DNA of 64,000 nucleotides from Holotrichia oblita (GCA_023690525.1 CM043017.1:153935518-153999517); one strand, 5' to 3'; positions 46,508 to 56,330 are shown, counted from the stretch's first letter. Translations and numbers: made by a program. Notes: a model not told the origin generated them from the sequence alone.

Positions 46508-47321
46508 CAGGGTCCGGCAACGAAGCGGGGGCGGAAGATTACACGCTTATCTGAAAGTTAACGAAATATTTACTCACCGGATATTCTTCCACACGGTCAA
46601 GGGCACATTTTAAAAATATTTTGTTTTATACAGGATGTTCCAGATGGAAATGCCAGACTAAAGTTGCATTTTTTTCAATGGAATGCCCTGTATATTAATA
46701 GATAAAATGATCCGCACTTGAAAGCTGGTTACATCGATATAATGTTGTACAGGTCTAAAGTTGATAGTTTCTGTGTAAATAATTATTTTACTTGATAAAT
46801 TGATACATTTCTATTCTGCATAGAAGAAAACAAAAAATTCGAAACTGACAGAGTAGAATATTTTCCACTAGTATGGACTGTCGTGGCTATGAGAAATAAA
46901 TTTTGCAACTGCTTGCTTTATACAGGGTGTTCACAATTTTGCAAAATTGAAGAAATCTCGAAATTTTTAAATGGAACACCCTGTATATTTTTAGCTTATC
47001 GGAAAGCTCTTTTACTACCCCTTCTATTGATACCTCATTTTATGCACATAGGATAGATCATTTGCTAATTATTTCTTTTTAAAGTTGAATTAATGAGAAA
47101 TGCTTGTATTTTTAATAGCTAATTGCACTTTTTAACTTTCTGTAAGATCGGATATTTCACGAATAATCCAAAAATGGTCTATAACTCGAAAAAATCCCAT
47201 TTAGTATGAGAAACAGTTGATTTTCACTCGGCGGTGAAAGCAAACATTAAATCAATATAAATTAAGTATGTAACATAGCATTTTCAATTGATTCACTGCT
47301 GATCAAGTTATCTGGTGTCAG
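46508..47321 (+). repeat. Left long inverted arm
   Basis: Partner of 53920-54744. It carries two small internal palindromes flanked by CAGGRTGTTC / GAACACCCTG type ends (about 46621-46695 and 46919-46984), and both recur in the right arm, so they were in place before the arms became inverted copies or were copied with them. The arm ends where the BEL/Pao element inserted. Confidence 0.92.
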
Positions 47322-47462
47322 TGTTTAGAATGTAAGATTTAATTCAAATTTTGATGTTTTCGCGCGTATTTTTATTGTAACAAAAATATATAAGAAAAAC
47401 AAGAGGGCTGTAAGATACATGTAAGCACAGTTTCACACAAATAAAAGTAAACATTAAATACA
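47322..47462 (+). repeat. 5' LTR of the BEL/Pao element
   Basis: 141 bp, TGTTTAG...AATACA. Base-by-base comparison by eye with 52985-53125 finds no difference. A TATATAAG motif near the middle could serve as the promoter, and AATAAA lies near the end. Confidence 0.95.
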
Positions 47463-47469
47463 TAATAAA

Positions 47470-47489
47470 TGGTCCTTCGAGCCGGATAC
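47470..47489 (+). promoter_or_regulatory. Primer-binding site of the BEL/Pao element
   Basis: TGGTCCTTCGAGCCGGATAC starts seven bases after the 5' LTR. It begins with TGG, complementary to the CCA end of a tRNA, and has the length expected for pairing with a tRNA 3' end. I do not name the tRNA. Confidence 0.75.
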
Positions 47490-47763
47490 AACGGCAATTC
47501 ATTACAAAAGTGCAGTGGAAACATTCATCGCATCATGGATTGTGATTTGTAATCCAATCTAAAAATATTCATGTAAAAATACCACGTGGGTATTCATCGA
47601 TACAATCCGACTTAGTCCAGGCATCAGCGGCAAGTTGGCGACAGTTTGCAACAGTTGACATCAGTATCAGCAGCTAGAAAACAAAACAAGGCAAGTGGAA
47701 ATTTCCATTCTTTACAATACCTTTTCACTTTTCAGTCAACTTGTGTGAGTATTTGTCAATAAA

Positions 47764-48320
47764 ATGACTGAAATACAAGATCAGATTCGAAAACGCGGTA
47801 CATTAAAAGCAAAATTAACGTTGTTTCAACACTATTTAGACAGTGCAAAACAAACATTAGAGTCAGAGACAGACAAAGAAAAAATACAAATTTGCATACA
47901 TGAAACACAGTTTAGGTTAGAGAAAGTAGAATCATTATTAGGGAGTTTGATGAAATTCAGTATGAAATAGAATCAAAACATGAAAACGACGATGCACAGT
48001 TAAAAGAAAGAGAAAATTTTGAAACTATTTTCTACAAAAACATAGCTATTGCAAAACAAATAATAACAAGCAATCAGGATAATATCCTTCGCAATATTGA
48101 CAGTAATGCAAACAAATCTCATGATTCACAAGGTATAGCAAACTCTGATAGTTCTGAACGGTTCAACAACCGTATCAAATTGCCTCAAATAGATTTACCT
48201 AAATTTGACGGATTCTACGAAAAATGGTTAGAATTTCGTGATACATTTCAGTCACTTATTCACTGTAACCAAACAATTGGTGAAATTCAAAAGTTTCATT
48301 ATTTACGTGCTTCATTAGGG
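47764..48320 (+). pseudogene. gag region of the BEL/Pao element, two frame changes
   Basis: Starts at ATG 47764 (MTEIQDQIRKRGTLKAKLTL) with an alpha-helical, charged N-terminus. The frame moves by one base at the G run 47941-47943, continues in the new frame through IKLPQIDLPKFDGFYEKW (the start of the DUF1759-like capsid part), and moves again at the G run 48318-48321 into the pol frame. Apart from these two points the text is open throughout. It would supply the capsid shell in which reverse transcription occurs. Confidence 0.88.
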
Positions 48321-48385
48321 GTACCGCGGCTCAGGTAATTCACTCAATAGAGTTCTCTGCTGAGAATTATAATATTGCATGGGAG

Positions 48386-51300
48386 TTGTTGTGTCAAAGA
48401 TATAACAATAAAACATTATTGGTGAACAATCATGTTCAAGGGTTGTTTAGTTTACCTAACCTCATTAAAGAATCTTCGGCAGATCTGCGCATTTTAATCG
48501 ATAATATCGCAAAACACATGCGTTCATTGGAAGTGTTAGGGCAACCAATTACATATTGGGATACCCTAATTATTTACATTATATCGGGTAAGTTAGATAA
48601 ATATACATTAAGAGAATGGAAAGAAAAACAAAAACCGGATTTGTTGCCAACATTAGACGAACTCACTACATTTTTAAGATCGCGAGCAGATTTATTAGAA
48701 ACATTAGAAGTTACAAAAACAAATACATGCAAAACAAAGGAACAAGTCACTGTAGGTAAAAGACATACATTCAATGCAACTTTAGCTATATGCGCTTTAT
48801 GTAAAGAACCGCATTATATTTTTAATTGTGAGAAATTTCTGGAACTTGCAATTAATGAACGAATTGATACTGCTAAAAGGTTAAAGTTATGCATCAATTG
48901 TTTAAAGGCTGGACATATTGCAAAAAAATGTAAATCAGGAAAATGTAGAAAGTGTGAGGCACAACATAATACATTACTACACATAGAAAAAGCACAACAG
49001 CAGGTATCTTTATCAAACCAAATGTTAAATCAACCTTCTAACGTGCTCATAGCAACAGTTTTGGTACAAATAGTCGATGCGAACGGAATTCCTCAAACGC
49101 GACGAGCAATTATGGATTCGGCTTCACAAGCAAATTTTATTTCTACAGAAACATGCACTCAACTCGGGTTAGAAAAATCAAAAATTAATGCAAATATTAT
49201 TGGAATTAGTCAATCATCAAAATCTATTAATCAACAATGCACCATAAACATTCAGTCCGTACATAACAATTTTAATATTACATTGTCAGCGTTAATCATA
49301 GATAAAATAAGTGACAATTTACCTACATGCAAACTAGATAAGAATCAAATCAAAATTCCGTCTCACATCAAACTAGCAGATCCTTCTTTTCATCAGCCAG
49401 GCAAAATTGACATTTTAATGGGGGCAGGTATATTTTGGAATCTACTCTGCATTGGTCAGCATTCTATTTCACAAGACTTGAAATTGCAAAAGACAAGATT
49501 GGGTTGGATAGTAATTGGAGAAGTACAAAGTGGTGTTGAGCAAAACGTTCATTGTAACTTTATAACAACAGATGACATTCAGAGTCAGTTGGAAAAGTTT
49601 TGGAAACTAGAAGAAAAGGCAACCGAAGTCAATCTGTCATCTGATGAAATGAAATGCGAAGAAATATTTCAAAACTGCATAAAAAGACACGATGACGGTA
49701 AATTCATGGTCACTATTCCATTGAAGGAGTCTCCATCAAAATTGGGAGATTCGAAACATTCGGCATTGGCTAGATTGCAATCCCTTGAAAATAAATTTGC
49801 TGCAAAACCAGAGTTCGAGAAACTATACAAGGATTTCATGGAAGATTATGAAGATTTGAATCACATGACGATGGTTAGCCAACAAAATAACAGCCAACGT
49901 GATATTCAATATTTTCTTCCACACCATGGTGTACTCAACGAAAGCAGCCCCACCACAAAATTAAGAGTTGTTTTTGATGGCTCTGCAGTATCAGATAGCG
50001 GTTGTTCATTGAATGATCTTCAGTATGTGGGTGCTAACATTCAAGAAGATTTATTGTCCATAATTCTAAGATTTAGAGAGCACAAGTTTGCGGTTTGCGC
50101 AGATATCAAGAAGATGTATCGTCAAATATGGGTCAACCCAGAGCAGAGAAATTTGCAACGCATACTTTGGAGAAAAAACAGAAATGAAGCGGTAAAGGTT
50201 TATACATTGAACACCGTTACATACGGAACTGCAAGCGCACCTTTCCTGGCAATTAGGTGTCTCAAACAGTTAGCACTTGAGAACGAAGCGAAAGATCCCG
50301 AAGCATCAGGCGTCATAAGCTCCGACTTTTACGTAGTTGATATGATAACCGGAGGAGAAACCATTGAGTCAACATTATCCATAGTTAAACAAATTATTTC
50401 AATTTTAGAATCTGCAGGATTTGATCTACACAAGTGGTCATCAAACAGTCAGCAAATTTTAAGAGCAGTGCAACCAACACAGACGGAAGATAATGTTCTA
50501 GATTTTGGTAGCAACGAAAACACTAAGACACTTGGACTTTATTGGATGTGCAGAACAGATGATTTATTCTTCAAAATTAGTGAACCAAATCAACGACCAA
50601 CCAAGAGAACCATCTTGTCGGAAACGGCACAAATTTTTGACCCTATGGGACTACTTAGTCCATGCATAATAACAGCGAAAATAATACTACAGCAACTTTG
50701 GGTAATGAAACTATCATGGGACGAGGCATTACCACAAACCATGCATTCTCAGTGGGAAAGACTAAGAAAGCAGCTGATCAAGTTAAACAGTCTGCGCATA
50801 CCAAGGTTTGTAGCAGATGAAAACATAGAGAGCATGGAGATCCATGGGTTTGCGGATGCATCTCAAGCAGCCTATGGTGCGTGCATCTATGTCAGAACGA
50901 CAAATTCAACAGGAAATGTGTGCTCAAGATTATTATGTTCAAAAAGCAAAGTGGCTCCTGTAAAGATGATTACAATACCCAGACTGGAATTGTGTGCTGC
51001 GCTGGTATTAGCACAATTACTTCAAAAGGTAAGGAGCTCATTGAAAGGAAAAATTGACAAGTATTACTTGTGGACAGATTCTTCAGTGACCCTTCATTGG
51101 ATTAATACACCAACAAATCATTTACAGACCTTTATTGCAAACAGGGTATCACAAATACAGACAATGACTTGTATAAAGGATTGGCGTCATGTAAGTACAT
51201 GTCATAACCCTGCAGACTTACTATCATGTGGGATCACTCCTCACGAGCTGACAAGAAATTTACTTTGGTGGAATGGACCAAAATGGTTAACTGACGAACC

Positions 51301-52885
51301 GAAAACATGGCCGGTATCGTCTATAAAAGTTGAAGGAGACCCACCAGAAATGAAGAAAAATATCGTAGTACAACTATTAACAATTCACGAACCTGTTATA
51401 CAATTCAACAGATTTTCGAATTTATGTCGATTACAACGAACAATGGCATATTGCTTGAGGTTTATATCAAATTGTAGAGTAAAGGCAAGGGAAAGAAATA
51501 AAATTCCATTATCAGCTGTTGAACTGGATAATGCAACAAAAATTCTAGCTATGTACAGTCAGCAAGAATCTTTTCCTGAAGAAATAGACAGTTTGAAAAA
51601 AGGACATACTGTGTCGTCGAAAAGTCGTTTAAATTCATTAAACCCATTTTTGGATCAGGACGGCATCATTAGGGTAGGTGGAAGATTACAATTGTCTAAA
51701 TTTGAATTTGAGAAAAGACATCCAATTGTTTTATCCAGCTCACATCATTTTACTAATCTTCTTTTTAGAGCAAGCCACATTAAATTATTGCACGCAGGAC
51801 CTCAATTGCTCTTGTCCTCAATACGCACAAACTATTGGCCTATCGCGGGAAGAAGCTTAGCTAGAAAAATAGTACGTCAGTGCATTAAATGCTTTAGATT
51901 TCGTCCAACTCAGACACAACCACTCATGGGCGCATTGCCTCAGCAACGAGTTGTGCCTAGCTTACCTTTCATGTCAGTGGGAATTGATTATTCGGGTGCA
52001 TTTACTATTAAAGATAGAAAGGGGCGCGGTTGTAAACACCTGAAATGTTATGTTTGTTTATTTGTATGCTTTTCAACTAAAGCAATACACCTTGAGTTGG
52101 TTACAGATCTTAGTACACATTCATTCTTATTAGCGTTAAAACGCTTTATTTCGCGTAGGGGTAAACCCCATGATGTTTTCTCTGATAATGGGAGAAATTT
52201 TTCGGGAGCAAGTGCAGAACTTTCAGAGCTATACAATTTTCTAAATAATAGCAATAAACAGATATCAACAGCATTATCTAATGACGGAATCAATTGGCAT
52301 TTTATACCGCCTTATGCAGCTCATTTTGGGGGATTATGGGAAGCGGGAATTAAGTCAACAAAAGGTCATCTAAAAAGAATACTGACAAACACTGCCTTAA
52401 CATTTGAAGAGTTGTACACAGTACTCACTCAAGTTGAAGCTGTCCTAAACTCTCGTCCTCTAACGCCTTTATCCTCAGACCCCAATGATCTCCAAGCCTT
52501 GACACCCTCACATTTCCTCTTAGGAAGAACACTCGTTGGATTGCCAGAACGCAACGTAATGCATCTGCCTAAAGCCAAATGTACTAATTACCAACACTTG
52601 GAGCAATTACGTCAGCACTTTTGGTCACGCTGGTCAAAGGAATATATCTCAGAACTGCAGCAGCGACAGAAATGGAAATTTAACAAAACCAACCTGAAGA
52701 TTGGAGACCTAGTGTTGATTAAGGATGATCATCTACCACCCCTGTATTGGCACATAGGCCGTGTAAAAGAGGTGTTTCCAGGAGCAGATAGGATTCCCAG
52801 GGTGGCTTCCGTCCAGACTGCTGCAGGCGTGGTGAAGAGGGCGTTCCCAAGGATTTGCCCACTTCCACTCCAAGAGACGACCTAG
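48386..52885 (+). CDS. BEL/Pao gag-pol polyprotein (end of gag, protease, RT, RNase H, integrase)
   Basis: 1499 open codons counted from the first in-frame ATG; the true frame enters from gag near 48320. In order: zinc-knuckle cysteines at about residues 136-200 (CALCKEPHYIFNC, CINCLKAGHIAKKC); aspartic protease with D244 in MDSASQANFI; reverse transcriptase about 510-690 with D573 (CADIKKMY) and the active box at 649-652; RNase H about 825-960 (FADAS, LELCAA, WTDSS, NPAD); an integrase zinc-binding region about 1130-1175; integrase core D1201 (GIDYSG), D1267 (FSDNGRNF) and E1319 (GLWEAGIKS); and a DUF5641-like tail about 1400-1490. The RT active box reads YVVD: valine 651 (codon 50336-50338) stands where the first catalytic aspartate is expected, so this copy should not synthesise DNA. 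Some other family positions also vary (LLSCG after NPAD, GRNF in the integrase). Confidence 0.95.
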   Translation: MLCQRYNNKTLLVNNHVQGLFSLPNLIKESSADLRILIDNIAKHMRSLEVLGQPITYWDTLIIYIISGKLDKYTLREWKEKQKPDLLPTLDELTTFLRSRADLLETLEVTKTNTCKTKEQVTVGKRHTFNATLAICALCKEPHYIFNCEKFLELAINERIDTAKRLKLCINCLKAGHIAKKCKSGKCRKCEAQHNTLLHIEKAQQQVSLSNQMLNQPSNVLIATVLVQIVDANGIPQTRRAIMDSASQANFISTETCTQLGLEKSKINANIIGISQSSKSINQQCTINIQSVHNNFNITLSALIIDKISDNLPTCKLDKNQIKIPSHIKLADPSFHQPGKIDILMGAGIFWNLLCIGQHSISQDLKLQKTRLGWIVIGEVQSGVEQNVHCNFITTDDIQSQLEKFWKLEEKATEVNLSSDEMKCEEIFQNCIKRHDDGKFMVTIPLKESPSKLGDSKHSALARLQSLENKFAAKPEFEKLYKDFMEDYEDLNHMTMVSQQNNSQRDIQYFLPHHGVLNESSPTTKLRVVFDGSAVSDSGCSLNDLQYVGANIQEDLLSIILRFREHKFAVCADIKKMYRQIWVNPEQRNLQRILWRKNRNEAVKVYTLNTVTYGTASAPFLAIRCLKQLALENEAKDPEASGVISSDFYVVDMITGGETIESTLSIVKQIISILESAGFDLHKWSSNSQQILRAVQPTQTEDNVLDFGSNENTKTLGLYWMCRTDDLFFKISEPNQRPTKRTILSETAQIFDPMGLLSPCIITAKIILQQLWVMKLSWDEALPQTMHSQWERLRKQLIKLNSLRIPRFVADENIESMEIHGFADASQAAYGACIYVRTTNSTGNVCSRLLCSKSKVAPVKMITIPRLELCAALVLAQLLQKVRSSLKGKIDKYYLWTDSSVTLHWINTPTNHLQTFIANRVSQIQTMTCIKDWRHVSTCHNPADLLSCGITPHELTRNLLWWNGPKWLTDEPKTWPVSSIKVEGDPPEMKKNIVVQLLTIHEPVIQFNRFSNLCRLQRTMAYCLRFISNCRVKARERNKIPLSAVELDNATKILAMYSQQESFPEEIDSLKKGHTVSSKSRLNSLNPFLDQDGIIRVGGRLQLSKFEFEKRHPIVLSSSHHFTNLLFRASHIKLLHAGPQLLLSSIRTNYWPIAGRSLARKIVRQCIKCFRFRPTQTQPLMGALPQQRVVPSLPFMSVGIDYSGAFTIKDRKGRGCKHLKCYVCLFVCFSTKAIHLELVTDLSTHSFLLALKRFISRRGKPHDVFSDNGRNFSGASAELSELYNFLNNSNKQISTALSNDGINWHFIPPYAAHFGGLWEAGIKSTKGHLKRILTNTALTFEELYTVLTQVEAVLNSRPLTPLSSDPNDLQALTPSHFLLGRTLVGLPERNVMHLPKAKCTNYQHLEQLRQHFWSRWSKEYISELQQRQKWKFNKTNLKIGDLVLIKDDHLPPLYWHIGRVKEVFPGADRIPRVASVQTAAGVVKRAFPRICPLPLQETT

Positions 52886-52971
52886 CCAGTTAATTAGTGT
52901 CTATCTTTAAGTCAGTTCACTTACCTTGTTAGACAATTTCACTGTTATTTATTTTGAAAGTACCTTCTTTC

Positions 52972-52984
52972 AACGGAGGGGGCA
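52972..52984 (+). promoter_or_regulatory. Polypurine tract of the BEL/Pao element
   Basis: A purine-rich run with CGGAGGGGGCA, directly left of the 3' LTR, in the position where plus-strand DNA synthesis is primed. Confidence 0.8.
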
Positions 52985-53125
52985 TGTTTAGAATGTAAGA
53001 TTTAATTCAAATTTTGATGTTTTCGCGCGTATTTTTATTGTAACAAAAATATATAAGAAAAACAAGAGGGCTGTAAGATACATGTAAGCACAGTTTCACA
53101 CAAATAAAAGTAAACATTAAATACA
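52985..53125 (+). repeat. 3' LTR of the BEL/Pao element
   Basis: 141 bp, the same as 47322-47462 as far as I can compare by eye, followed by GTCAG. Confidence 0.95.
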
Positions 53126-53349
53126 GTCAGTTTAATGAAAAATTTGCACTAATTATTTTGTATGTTAAAGAATTTCGAATAATTTAATTAAACTGTTTTA
53201 CGAATACCTAATATGAAACAATACATACCTAATTAGGTTGACATAAATCGAAATCAAGTAGGAAAGGACCAAGTTTGCACTATTTTAAATAAGTACTAAT
53301 TATTAACCACAACAGAAACTTTAATTAACAAAAGCAGTAGCACAGTAAA

Positions 53350-53850
53350 TCAAAAATAAAGTAAATGTAAAAAGTACATCCAAATAAAACAAAGAAAACT
53401 TTCAAATGTTCTTCCATGTCTCTCAATACATAAATGAAGCCGCCTGCTTAAATTCTGCAGAACATGCTGTAATGTTTCTTGGCGAACATTTCTAAATGCC
53501 TCTTCCACATAAACTAAAGCCTTGACATATCCCCAAAAGTAGAAGGCTAAGGCTGGGTTTATCAATGTGAGGATAAATAAATTAACTTGCAGATAAAATT
53601 TTATTCGTCAGATAATTACAATGAAACATTTATTGAGTGTTAAATAGAAATTATCTGCAAGATAAAGCATTGTAGTTGCTAAATTTTATCTGCCAGTTAG
53701 CAATATATGTCAGTTACTTAAGTAACACTTTTATCCCCACATTGATAAACCCACCCTAAGACAATAAGATCTAGACTTCGTGGAAGCCAAGTGATTGGAC
53801 CATTTCGTCCTATCCATTTGTCAATTAGTCATTATAACAATTTTTTTTAA
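53350..53850 (-). pseudogene. C-terminal piece of a DD41D-like transposase, interrupted by a MITE
   Basis: On the minus strand: DKWIGRNGPITWLPRSLDLI, then the MITE at 53551-53756, then VLAFYFWGYVKALVYVEE and RNVRQETLQHVLQNLSRRLH and CIERHGRTFESFL. Removing the MITE and one copy of its TAA restores an open reading through LDLIVLAFYFWGYVK, where relatives have SPDLTPLDFWLWGY; the catalytic aspartate position now reads alanine. Only the third catalytic box and tail are left; nothing of the first two boxes was found. Confidence 0.82.
53551..53756. mobile_element. 206-bp Harbinger-like MITE
   Basis: Ends GGCTGGGTTTATCAATGTG and mirror, one or two mismatches, with TAA at 53548-53550 and 53757-53759. 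A 3-bp TAA duplication and GG-starting ends suggest the PIF/Harbinger superfamily. A second, inner pair of repeats (TTATCTGC / GCAGATAA) is also visible. Confidence 0.85.
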
Positions 53851-53919
53851 CGATTGAACGAAATACTGTGTAACACGAAACGGATTTTTTTACAACTTGG
53901 TTAGTAAGTATATAAGCTT

Positions 53920-54744
53920 AAAACTGACACCAGATAACTTGATCAGCAGTGAATCAATTGAAAATGTTATGTTACATACTTCATTTATATTGATTTAATG
54001 TTTGCTTTCACCGCCGAGTGAAAATCAACTGTTTCTCATACTAAATGGGATTTTTTCGAGTTATAGACCATTTTTGGATTATTCGTGAAATATCCGATCT
54101 TACAGAAAGTTAAAAAGTGCAATTAGCTATTAAAAATACAAGCATTTCTCATTAATTCAACTTTAAAAAGAAATAATTAGCAAATGATCTATCCTAGGTG
54201 CATAAAATGAGGTATCAATAGAAGGGGTAGTAAAAGAGCTTTCCGATAAGCTAAAAATATACAGGGTGTTCCATTTAAAAATTTCGAGATTTCTTCAATT
54301 TTTCAAAATTGTGAACACCCTGTATAAAGCAAGCAGTTGCAAAATTTATTTCTCATAGCCACAACAGTCCATACTAGTAGAAAATATTCTACTCTGTCAG
54401 TTTCGAATTTTTTGTTTTCCTCTATGCAGAATAGCCTACTGAAATGTATCAATTTATAAAGTAAAATAATTATTTACACAGAAACTATAAACTTTAGACC
54501 TGTACAACATTATATCGATGTAACCAGCTTTCAAGTGCGGATCATTTTATCTATTAATATACAGGGCATTCCATTGAAAAAAATGCAACTTTAGTCTGGC
54601 ATTTCCATCTGGAACACCCTGTATAAAACAAAATATTTTTAAAATGTGCCCTTGACCGTGTGGAAGAATATCCGGTGAGTAAATATTTCGTTAACTTTCA
54701 GATAAGCGTGTAATCTTCCGCCTCCGCTTCGTTGCCGGACCCTG
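53920..54744 (-). repeat. Right long inverted arm
   Basis: Mirror of 46508-47321, with scattered base changes and a small length difference near 54420-54440. Confidence 0.92.
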
Positions 54745-54748
54745 TATA

Positions 54749-55283
54749 GTTGTAATCACAAAAGATGATCCCTGCGTCACTTAAATATAACTCAATCAAC
54801 GACATTCAAAGAATAATTTTCATATCCGAATATGTATTTGTATGACAAGGACAGCTTGGATGACAGTTTGTTTTTCGAAACGTTGCCTAGCACAGACGTA
54901 CGGCTCGTGCAATTCACTTGAATAAGACAAAGACGAGATTAGTTCGTTGTCTGCGCTTAAGCTATATATTTCCGTTTCTTGACTGGAACTGTCATTGATT
55001 TCGTTCTTACAAATACGTATTTGTTTAACAATTTTTTGAACTAATTTTTGAAAAACTATAATGGCAATACATAGTATAACATTACGGTAGGTACAATTGC
55101 AACAACTTGTTTTAAATATTTAGGGCCTGTCAATAAATCCCCACGCACTTAACCCAAAAATGAAAAATGTCATAGCTGCCATATTCATTTTGATATTTAC
55201 AGTATTTAACATGACGCCGAAGTACTGATTTGATTCATACAAATGCAATGGATGACGCAGGGATCATCTTTCGTGATTACAAC
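54749..55283. mobile_element. 535-bp MITE next to the long-armed element
   Basis: Inverted ends of about 31 bp (GTTGTAATCACAAAAGATGA at the left, one mismatch at the right) with TA at 54747-54748 and 55284-55285. It sits directly against the right arm of the IS630-type element, so the two inserted at neighbouring TA steps in the hAT. No coding content recognised. Confidence 0.85.
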
Positions 55284-55293
55284 TATATCTAAA

Positions 55294-55353
55294 AATAAAT
55301 GCATATATTTTGCAATAAATGCATATATTTTGCAATAAATGCATATAATTTGC
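55294..55353 (+). repeat. Three tandem 20-bp units in the hAT subterminal region
   Basis: AATAAATGCATATATTTTGC twice and a third unit with one change. The same ATGCATATTTTGC theme recurs at 46378-46393 and 56430-56515, close to both hAT ends, and fits a transposase-binding array. Confidence 0.85.
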
Positions 55354-55664
55354 ATAATTGACTACATTTCGTCCTTTTTTAAATTGCAATAATTTTGCCG
55401 ACGGCAGTTCGGCTGTTGGGTTCCTGGAAGCACACATCTGGTCTAGCCGCTGATAAGAAATGCCGATTTTGAAATTAAAACACGTGTCGACATGGTCTAA
55501 CAATAAGTTGCCGATTAGACCAATAAAATAGTTATTTAAGTAATAAGGAAGGTAAGTAACATTTACTAGTCGAGGACTAGTTTGGACTAGTTTGCGTTCG
55601 AGGGCTTCCCCGAAGACTTGCAATAGAGTTCGAGACTGGTAAATGTTACCTCCCGAATTGCTTA

Positions 55665-55972
55665 TAACATTTTTCCCACTCCCCAGACAATAAAATCCTA
55701 AAAAATTAAATGTAATCATGATAAACAGTAACGGTGAACAACCTCGGAATTTAATAAATTAGACACATCGGAAACGTTACTAGGCAGTTCCTACACACAA
55801 TTGTTTATAAACACACGTGTTTTGATGCACTTTTTTTCCCTAGAGGACGTAAGTAAATCACTTACGCCCCGTTGTCATAACAATAACAGTCATTTCAGTA
55901 AAACCAACTTACGTCCATAGAAACAATGTATTAATGGTATGCTTACTATAAGGGGAGTGGGAAAAATATAAT
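55665..55972. repeat. Inverted-repeat insertion inside the hAT right part
   Basis: ATTTTTCCCACTCCCC at 55669-55684 pairs with GGGGAGTGGGAAAAAT at 55953-55968. The enclosed 268 bp have no coding content. To the left, 55550-55572 (GGTAAGTAACATTTACTAGT) pairs with 55636-55655 (CTGGTAAATGTTACC), another small palindrome. Probably one or two MITEs. Confidence 0.65.
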
Positions 55973-56054
55973 TTATGCACTGGTATGCAACAACAGTAAG
56001 GACCACAGTTACTTAAAATATTATAGTTTTTCTCACAACACAAATGCACTAGGT

Positions 56055-56330
56055 GTGGTTGCTAAAAAAGCCTATACCAAGCTTGAAGCTATTTTAGCCA
56101 AGAATCCGGGATTTTCCCTTTTGTACGAAATATCTCAAGTATTGAAAGGCTCTGGTTCGAATGACATTATAGGAGTAGAAAACTTACCAGACTACGAATA
56201 CGCACCAGTAACAAGTTGTGATGTCGAACGATCGTTTTCACATTACAAAAATATTCTGTCTGACAGGAGACAAAACTTTACTCCAGAAAATTTAGAAAAA
56301 TATCTTGTTTGCCATTTTAATAATAATTAA
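56055..56330 (+). pseudogene. hAT transposase C-terminal dimerisation segment
   Basis: Ninety-one open codons whose second half, TSCDVERSFSHYKNILSDRR then QNFTPENLEKYLVCHFNN, is the C-terminal hAT dimerisation block. The upstream Cys/His finger, catalytic DDE and insertion domains are not in the window; the left of the hAT holds only 148 bp. The ATG at 56055 is internal, so this is a fragment and not a small gene. Confidence 0.88.

Larger units (their letters stand above)
47322..53125 (+). mobile_element. BEL/Pao LTR retrotransposon, full length
   Basis: 5.8 kb from LTR to LTR, flanked by the 5-bp target duplication GTCAG (47317-47321 and 53126-53130). It contains two 141-bp LTRs, a primer-binding site, a gag-pol reading frame in the order gag, protease, reverse transcriptase, RNase H, integrase, and a polypurine tract. 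The protein order, the DUF1759/DUF1758-like gag and protease regions and the DUF5641-like tail identify the BEL/Pao group. There is no env-like frame. The insertion point is the inner edge of the left arm of the IS630-type element. Confidence 0.96.
46508..54744 (-). mobile_element. IS630-type element with ~815-bp inverted arms, holding a BEL/Pao insertion
   Basis: The arms 46508-47321 and 53920-54744 are inverted copies, starting CAGGGTCCGGCAACGAAGCG at the outside, with TA at 46506-46507 and 54745-54746. Between the arms, once the BEL/Pao element is removed, lie about 790 bp that include the C-terminal end of a DD41D-like transposase on the minus strand. The pre-insertion length was about 2.4 kb. 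Long arms plus a DD41D-like enzyme recall the intact element at 21184-23044, though the ends differ. Confidence 0.85.

Noticed and set aside
47322..53125. Endogenous retrovirus with env
   Set aside because: After the integrase and DUF5641-like tail only about 100 bases remain before the 3' LTR; there is no third frame.
46508..54744. A Maverick/Polinton reading of the 8-kb unit with long inverted ends
   Set aside because: No polymerase B, capsid or packaging genes occur. The large size comes from the BEL/Pao insertion, and the duplication is TA, not 6 bp.
55294..55353. CRISPR-like array
   Set aside because: The three 20-bp units are directly adjacent with no spacers; this is a tandem subterminal repeat of the hAT.
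55264..55719. 151-codon minus-strand open frame
   Set aside because: It runs from hAT sequence through the 20-bp tandem repeats into the end of a MITE, so it crosses element borders and cannot be an old gene.
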